From: UKL13-2 sp044346745
GTDB lineage: Bacteria; Pseudomonadota; Gammaproteobacteria; Burkholderiales; Usitatibacteraceae
Direction: 5' to 3'
DNA length: 10,677 nt
Assembly: GCA_044346745.1 (NCBI GenBank)
Contig: JBIIYQ010000097.1
Coordinates: 1 to 10,677 of the forward strand
Shown here: positions 6,414-10,677 of the stretch, piece after piece
How positions within the stretch are numbered: the stretch's first letter is position 1
Layout of the letters: every line of letters starts with the position of its first letter
Position numbers and translations under genes: made by a program
The notes under the pieces: generated by a model
Database searches by the model: none
Seen by the model: the letters and a program-made list of their open reading frames with translations, nothing else
What the model was told of the DNA's origin: nothing

Positions 6414-8117
6414 ATGCTGCGCGCACTTACCATCACCAACTTTGTCATCGTTGACCACTTCGAACTGGACTTCGAGGCAGGCTTTAGCGCGTTGACAGGT
6501 GAGACCGGTGCGGGTAAGTCGATCTTAATTGATGCGCTATCGCTCGCACTCGGTGCGCGTGCGGACGGCAACCCGGTGCGGGTGGGGCAAAGTAAATCAG
6601 AGATCACGGCCGAGTTCGATCTCGGCCACATACCTGCTGCGCGCCAGTGGTTGGCAGAGTTCGATCTGGCAGACGACGACATCAACATTTGTCTGTTTCG
6701 CCGCGTGATTGATACAGGCGGTCGATCCAAGGCCTTTATTAACGGTTCGTCTGTCACCCTTTCCCAGATGCGAGACTTGGGCGAACGTCTAGTAGATATC
6801 CACGGGCAACACGAACATCAGAGGCTTCTGCGGCGCGACGCGCAGCTTGCATTGCTCGACGATTTCGCCGCAAATGCGGCGATACGGGAAGCTGTATCAA
6901 CGGCGTACAGCGAGTGGTCGCAGATTGCCAATATTCGCGCGGCGCGACAGCAGAATGAAGCCGCAGTTGCGCGTGAGTTCGAAGATCTCTCCTGGCAAAT
7001 TGGTGAACTTGAGAAACTCAACTTCACATCTGCGCGATGGGAGGAAACACTTGCCGAGCAGCGTCGCCTCGCCAATGCGGCCAGCCTCATTTCCGCAGCG
7101 GAGGCAGCAATCGACGGGCTTGCCGAGAGTGACAACGCGGTTATCGGCACGATCGATGCGCTCGCGAGTGAGTTGGCCAGTGCGGCCGAAACAGACGATG
7201 CCTTGAAGGACATTCACGTTTTGATGACGACCGCGAGTGTTGAACTTGGCGAGGCGGTGTCGAGTTTGCGCCACTACCTTCGTAAACTGGAGGTTGACCC
7301 CGCAAAACTGGCAGAACGTGATCGCGAGATCTCTGACGTTCTTGAACTGGCTCGCAAGTTCCGCATCGAGCCCGCACGCATTCCAGAATATTTGCAGCAA
7401 AAACGTGACCGACTCGCGTCATTGGGCGGCGGCCAGTCGCTTGATGACTTGATTGCGCGCGAGCAGGTTGCTGAGGCGGCGTATCGCGAAGTGGCAAAAA
7501 AGCTTACCAAGTCCCGGCAGACGGCAGCCAAGACGTTTTCCGCGCAGATTACCAAATCGTTACAAGAACTTGCCATGCCGGGCGGTCGTTTTGCGGTCGA
7601 GTTTGTCGCCCGTGAAGCGGGGCCAAGTGGGTTGGAAGGCTGTGAGTTTCAGGTTGCCGCGCATGAGGGACAAACCCTTGGGCCGCTGGCGAAGATTGCG
7701 TCGGGCGGCGAGTTGTCGCGGGTGTCCCTCGCCATTCAAATGATGGCATCGGCGCGCGGTGGGGTGGCCACAATGATTTTTGACGAAGTGGATTCTGGAA
7801 TCGGTGGACGTGTCGCAGAAGTTGTCGGACGCCTGTTGCGCCGGTTGGGAGAAAAACCGGGGGAAAAAGCGGGTGCCAAAGGTGAAGGCAAACATCAGGT
7901 GCTCGCGGTCACCCATTTACCGCAAGTTGCAGCCTGTGCTGAACATCAGTTTCAAGTTGCGAAAGGTGCCTCTGATGGTGTGGTGACAACCAATATCGTT
8001 TTGCTCGACAAGAAAGCGCGGGTCGAAGAAATAGCCCGCATGCTTGGCGGCATGACCATTACGGCGACGACACGCAAACACGCCGAAGAAATGTTGGCGA
8101 GCGCGGCGAAGGCATGA
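6414..8117 (+). CDS. recN: DNA repair protein RecN
   Basis: SMC-like ATPase that acts at double-strand breaks with RecA. The 567-residue length is slightly above the usual 550-560. The N-terminal head has MLRALTITNFVIVD, Walker A GETGAGKS (29-36) and a Q-loop-like DIHGQHEHQ (128-136). A long helical, coiled-coil-prone middle runs from about 150 to 400, with a short hinge. The C-terminal head has signature SGGELSR (430-436), Walker B MIFDEVDSGIGG (Asp457, Glu458) and the switch His501 in VTHLPQVA. Between Walker B and the switch there is an extra Lys/Gly/Glu-rich stretch (about 481-494). The ATG follows nadK by 13 bases with no Shine-Dalgarno, so translation is probably coupled to nadK. I see no LexA box in front; SOS control, if any, would act from upstream of nadK. 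The gene converges with glnE. Confidence 0.97.
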   Translation: MLRALTITNFVIVDHFELDFEAGFSALTGETGAGKSILIDALSLALGARADGNPVRVGQSKSEITAEFDLGHIPAARQWLAEFDLADDDINICLFRRVIDTGGRSKAFINGSSVTLSQMRDLGERLVDIHGQHEHQRLLRRDAQLALLDDFAANAAIREAVSTAYSEWSQIANIRAARQQNEAAVAREFEDLSWQIGELEKLNFTSARWEETLAEQRRLANAASLISAAEAAIDGLAESDNAVIGTIDALASELASAAETDDALKDIHVLMTTASVELGEAVSSLRHYLRKLEVDPAKLAERDREISDVLELARKFRIEPARIPEYLQQKRDRLASLGGGQSLDDLIAREQVAEAAYREVAKKLTKSRQTAAKTFSAQITKSLQELAMPGGRFAVEFVAREAGPSGLEGCEFQVAAHEGQTLGPLAKIASGGELSRVSLAIQMMASARGGVATMIFDEVDSGIGGRVAEVVGRLLRRLGEKPGEKAGAKGEGKHQVLAVTHLPQVAACAEHQFQVAKGASDGVVTTNIVLLDKKARVEEIARMLGGMTITATTRKHAEEMLASAAKA

Positions 8118-8136
8118 TCGCTGACGAGCGGCGTGA

Positions 8137-10677
8137 TCAAGAGCCAAACATTGACTGCCAGAGTTTTGCCACAGCCGCGCGTTCTGCGGCCAACTCGGCT
8201 GGTACGATCCAAGCCTTGCGCTCGCTGTTGTTCTGCGCAATGTGTAGCCGGTGTCGATAGGCAAGATAGGCTTTAGCCGCCGCTGCCGCCTGCTCTTCGT
8301 CGATTAACCCCAGTGCCGCTGCGCGGGTGAGCAACGCAAAGTTACCGAGATTCCGCAAAAACTCCGGAAGCTCGCCGCTGTATGCCAAGATCAAGTACTG
8401 AACGATAAACTCAATATCGACGATGCCGCCCTCGGTGTTTTTCAGATCAAGTGCGTCCGGCTTGTCCTTTTTCTCGAGGCGCATTTTCTGTCGCATCTCG
8501 ACGATCTCGCTTTTCAGCTTGGTGATATCGCGCTGCTTCGACAGTACTTCTGCACGGATATCCTCGAATGGCCCGACCAGAGCAACGTCGCCCGCGCACC
8601 AGCGCGCGCGCGTCAGCGCTTGATGCTCCCAAGTCCAGGCGCGATTGATTTGGTAGTCGCGAAACGCATCGAGGCTCGACACCAGCAATCCGGACACGCC
8701 GTCTGGGCGCAAGCGCAAATCGGTCTCATACAAAACGCCACCGGCGGTCATGGTGTTGAGCCAGCTATTCACGCGTTGGGCGAGTTTGGCAACCAACTCA
8801 GCGGACATGCCGGCCGCAGGATTATAGAGAAACACGAGGTCAAGGTCTGAGGCGTAACCCAACTCCTTACTGCCCCACTTGCCATAACCGATGACAGCGA
8901 ATCCTGCCGGTGTGCGTCCGGCGGCGCTCGGTGCAGACGACACGTCTCCTGACGCCGACTGGATTGCCTGCCACGCCATCTTCACCGCAGAATCGACCAG
9001 CATATCCGCCAGCATTGAGAGTTCATCGGACAGCGCCATGACGCCGAGTCGGCCTTCGATATCGGCAATGTTGAGCTTGAGGGTGATGCGCTGTTTGGTG
9101 TGCCTGAGCAGTTCGTACTGCTGTTCGACGTCGCCGACAATCGCTTCACATTGTGCCTCGATTGTATGTCGCTCGGCTGGCCAGTCGACGAGTGTCTGGG
9201 GAACTGCCACGCCGACGGTGCTGGCAGTCGGCAGCGTGGTTGGCAACATCGCATCTTCGAGCAATATCGGGTGGCGCTGTAACTGGCTCGCAGCCCACGC
9301 GCTTTGGTGGGCGATGCGCGCAACACGTGTCAGGACGGCGGGATACTCCAGCAGAAAGGCTAGGTAGGTTTCGCGCTTGTCGATCGCTTCTAGCAAATCA
9401 AACAATCGAAACAAGGTTGTTGAAGTGGTATCGACGGTGGCGCAGGTGTCGACCGCAAGTTCGATTAGTGCCTCTAGCCGGCCGCGAAGTTTGGGCGGCA
9501 GCGCCTGCATACGGTTTGAGGCAAACCACCGCTGAATGCGATCGGCGATCTGGCCGCGATCTGCTTCATCGTAAAGTCTAGTATTGAAGGGCATTTCCAA
9601 GGCATTTGCCTTGAAACTGCCCGTTTTTGTTAGGGTTTGGCTTTTTTCGAGACGCGCCTCAGCGTCACCAAACACCGCCTCAAATTCGCCAGTGACCACG
9701 GCTCGGTGCATGTTGAGGGTCGCTAGGAAGGTCTGCCATTCGGCAAAACCCATTGCTTCGGCGACACGTTGTTGCTCCTCTGGGGAGGAAGGCAGTGACT
9801 GCGTCTGCTGATCATCCAAGTACTGAAGGCGGTGTTCCAAGTTGCGCAAAAATGTGTACGCCCCGGACAGCGCCTCTACACGGGTTGCCGGGATGATTCC
9901 CTGTTGCCCGAGCTGCGATAGCGCCTCTCGCGTACTGCGGGTTTGCAGCCCGGTGTGATTGGTGTTGCTGGCGGCTGTGCCAACCGCCCGCCCGCCCCGG
10001 ATCAGTTGGTGGATCTGTGCGACAAACTCAACTTCGCGAATGCCGCCTTCGCCAACCTTGATGTCGTTTTGTTTGTCGCGTTTATTCGCGTCCGCACGAA
10101 TTTGGCCATGTAATGCGCGCATCTCTTCGATGGCGGCATAGTCGTGGTACCGCCGAAACACAAACGGCGTTGCTAGGGCGTCTAACGCAACAACGTTTGT
10201 CGCCCCGCCGGTCATCACCCGGGCCTTGAGCCACGCGTATCTCTCCCATGGACGCGCCTGTTGCAAAAAGTAGGACTCAAGAGAGGCTAGCGAGGTCACC
10301 AGCGGACCACTGTCGCCGAATGGTCGGAGGCGCATATCGACGCGGAACACATAGCCGTTTTTATCCACGTTATCGATGGATCGGATAACGCGTTTACCCA
10401 GCTGGTGGTGAAATTCATGCCAACTTTTGTCGGCGTTTGCGGCGCCATCTTCGCGGTGAACAAAGATCAGGTCGATATCGGAGGAAACATTAAGTTCATG
10501 GGCGCCGAGTTTGCCCATGCCGACAACCATGAGGTCACTCTGCGGCGACGCCGATATGCCGTACTCGGCCAAGAGTGCTTTGTGATGGTAGGCCAGCGAC
10601 TGCCCCACCACCTCGTCGGCGAAGTGTGAAATCGCCGTGACGACTTCGTTGAGATCAGCCAAGCCATTGATGTCGCG
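8137..10677 (-). CDS. glnE: Bifunctional glutamine synthetase adenylyltransferase / adenylyl-removing enzyme (5' end missing)
   Basis: GlnE adds AMP to, or removes it from, a tyrosine of glutamine synthetase in response to PII and glutamine, so it sets nitrogen assimilation. Both nucleotidyltransferase domains are visible; numbering is from the leucine codon at 10660-10662. The N-terminal adenylyl-removing domain has GMGKLGAHELNVSSDIDL (48-65, Asp62 and Asp64), VDMRLRPFGDSGPL (108-121) and EGGIREVEF (205-213). The C-terminal adenylyltransferase domain has GYGKWGSKELGYASDLDL (592-609, Asp606 and Asp608), ETDLRLRPDGVSG (646-658) and EGGIVDIEF (744-752). The frame stays open to the right edge (codons for RDING precede that leucine), so about 95-110 N-terminal residues are probably outside. 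The TTG at 10662 is not the true start. No frameshift or missing key residue is seen. The stop is 19 bp from the recN stop. Confidence 0.96.
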   Translation of the reverse strand, partial: RDINGLADLNEVVTAISHFADEVVGQSLAYHHKALLAEYGISASPQSDLMVVGMGKLGAHELNVSSDIDLIFVHREDGAANADKSWHEFHHQLGKRVIRSIDNVDKNGYVFRVDMRLRPFGDSGPLVTSLASLESYFLQQARPWERYAWLKARVMTGGATNVVALDALATPFVFRRYHDYAAIEEMRALHGQIRADANKRDKQNDIKVGEGGIREVEFVAQIHQLIRGGRAVGTAASNTNHTGLQTRSTREALSQLGQQGIIPATRVEALSGAYTFLRNLEHRLQYLDDQQTQSLPSSPEEQQRVAEAMGFAEWQTFLATLNMHRAVVTGEFEAVFGDAEARLEKSQTLTKTGSFKANALEMPFNTRLYDEADRGQIADRIQRWFASNRMQALPPKLRGRLEALIELAVDTCATVDTTSTTLFRLFDLLEAIDKRETYLAFLLEYPAVLTRVARIAHQSAWAASQLQRHPILLEDAMLPTTLPTASTVGVAVPQTLVDWPAERHTIEAQCEAIVGDVEQQYELLRHTKQRITLKLNIADIEGRLGVMALSDELSMLADMLVDSAVKMAWQAIQSASGDVSSAPSAAGRTPAGFAVIGYGKWGSKELGYASDLDLVFLYNPAAGMSAELVAKLAQRVNSWLNTMTAGGVLYETDLRLRPDGVSGLLVSSLDAFRDYQINRAWTWEHQALTRARWCAGDVALVGPFEDIRAEVLSKQRDITKLKSEIVEMRQKMRLEKKDKPDALDLKNTEGGIVDIEFIVQYLILAYSGELPEFLRNLGNFALLTRAAALGLIDEEQAAAAAKAYLAYRHRLHIAQNNSERKAWIVPAELAAERAAVAKLWQSMFGS

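Noticed and set aside
8119..8130. CGCT-GACG-AGCG as an intrinsic terminator for recN or glnE.
   Set aside because: The stem has only four base pairs and no following T-run on either strand.
10660..10662. TTG as the start codon of glnE, which would make it complete in the window.
   Set aside because: The frame remains open to base 10677 and the first nucleotidyltransferase motif would lie about 100 residues too close to the N-terminus; the gene is cut by the window edge.

Overview
The window looks like core chromosome of a betaproteobacterium (Burkholderiales-like). The protein sequences read as betaproteobacterial, hrcA lies next to hemH and divergent to nadK-recN, and a DUF1631 gene and a bifunctional glnE are present. 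This placement comes from gene content and remembered synteny, not from a search. All large genes are intact. Only glnE is cut, by the right edge of the window.

Layout. Bases 1-364 hold no intact gene. They look like scar sequence: a 15-codon reading-frame tail running in from the left edge, two near-identical GGGGGAATTT...GGCCAT repeats that resemble an IS21-family element end, and a short stretch (129-215) that translates like the tail of a SnoaL/NTF2-like protein. Next comes a 908-codon DUF1631 gene (365-3091, +) with a long low-complexity middle. It converges with hemH (ferrochelatase, 3088-4203, -), and the two stop codons overlap within the four bases TTAG. Upstream of hemH on the same strand is hrcA (heat-shock repressor, 4338-5351, -). 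A 173-bp divergent region separates hrcA from nadK (5525-6400, +) and recN (6414-8117, +), which form a tight pair. recN converges with glnE (8137-10677, -) across 19 bp.

Functions. The genes are housekeeping and stress functions: haem insertion (HemH), heat-shock repression (HrcA), NADP supply (NadK), double-strand break repair (RecN), and nitrogen control of glutamine synthetase (GlnE). hrcA-hemH and nadK-recN are the two probable co-transcribed pairs. DUF1631 is the one protein of unknown function.

I see no clear new defence or mobile system. The points most worth a second look are the DUF1631 linker (a 48-residue glycine tract plus repeated amphipathic LARLL motifs), a probable leaderless hrcA transcript, a start-stop ATG-TGA behind the best Shine-Dalgarno in front of nadK, a lysine/glycine insertion in the RecN ATPase head, and the IS-scarred left margin.
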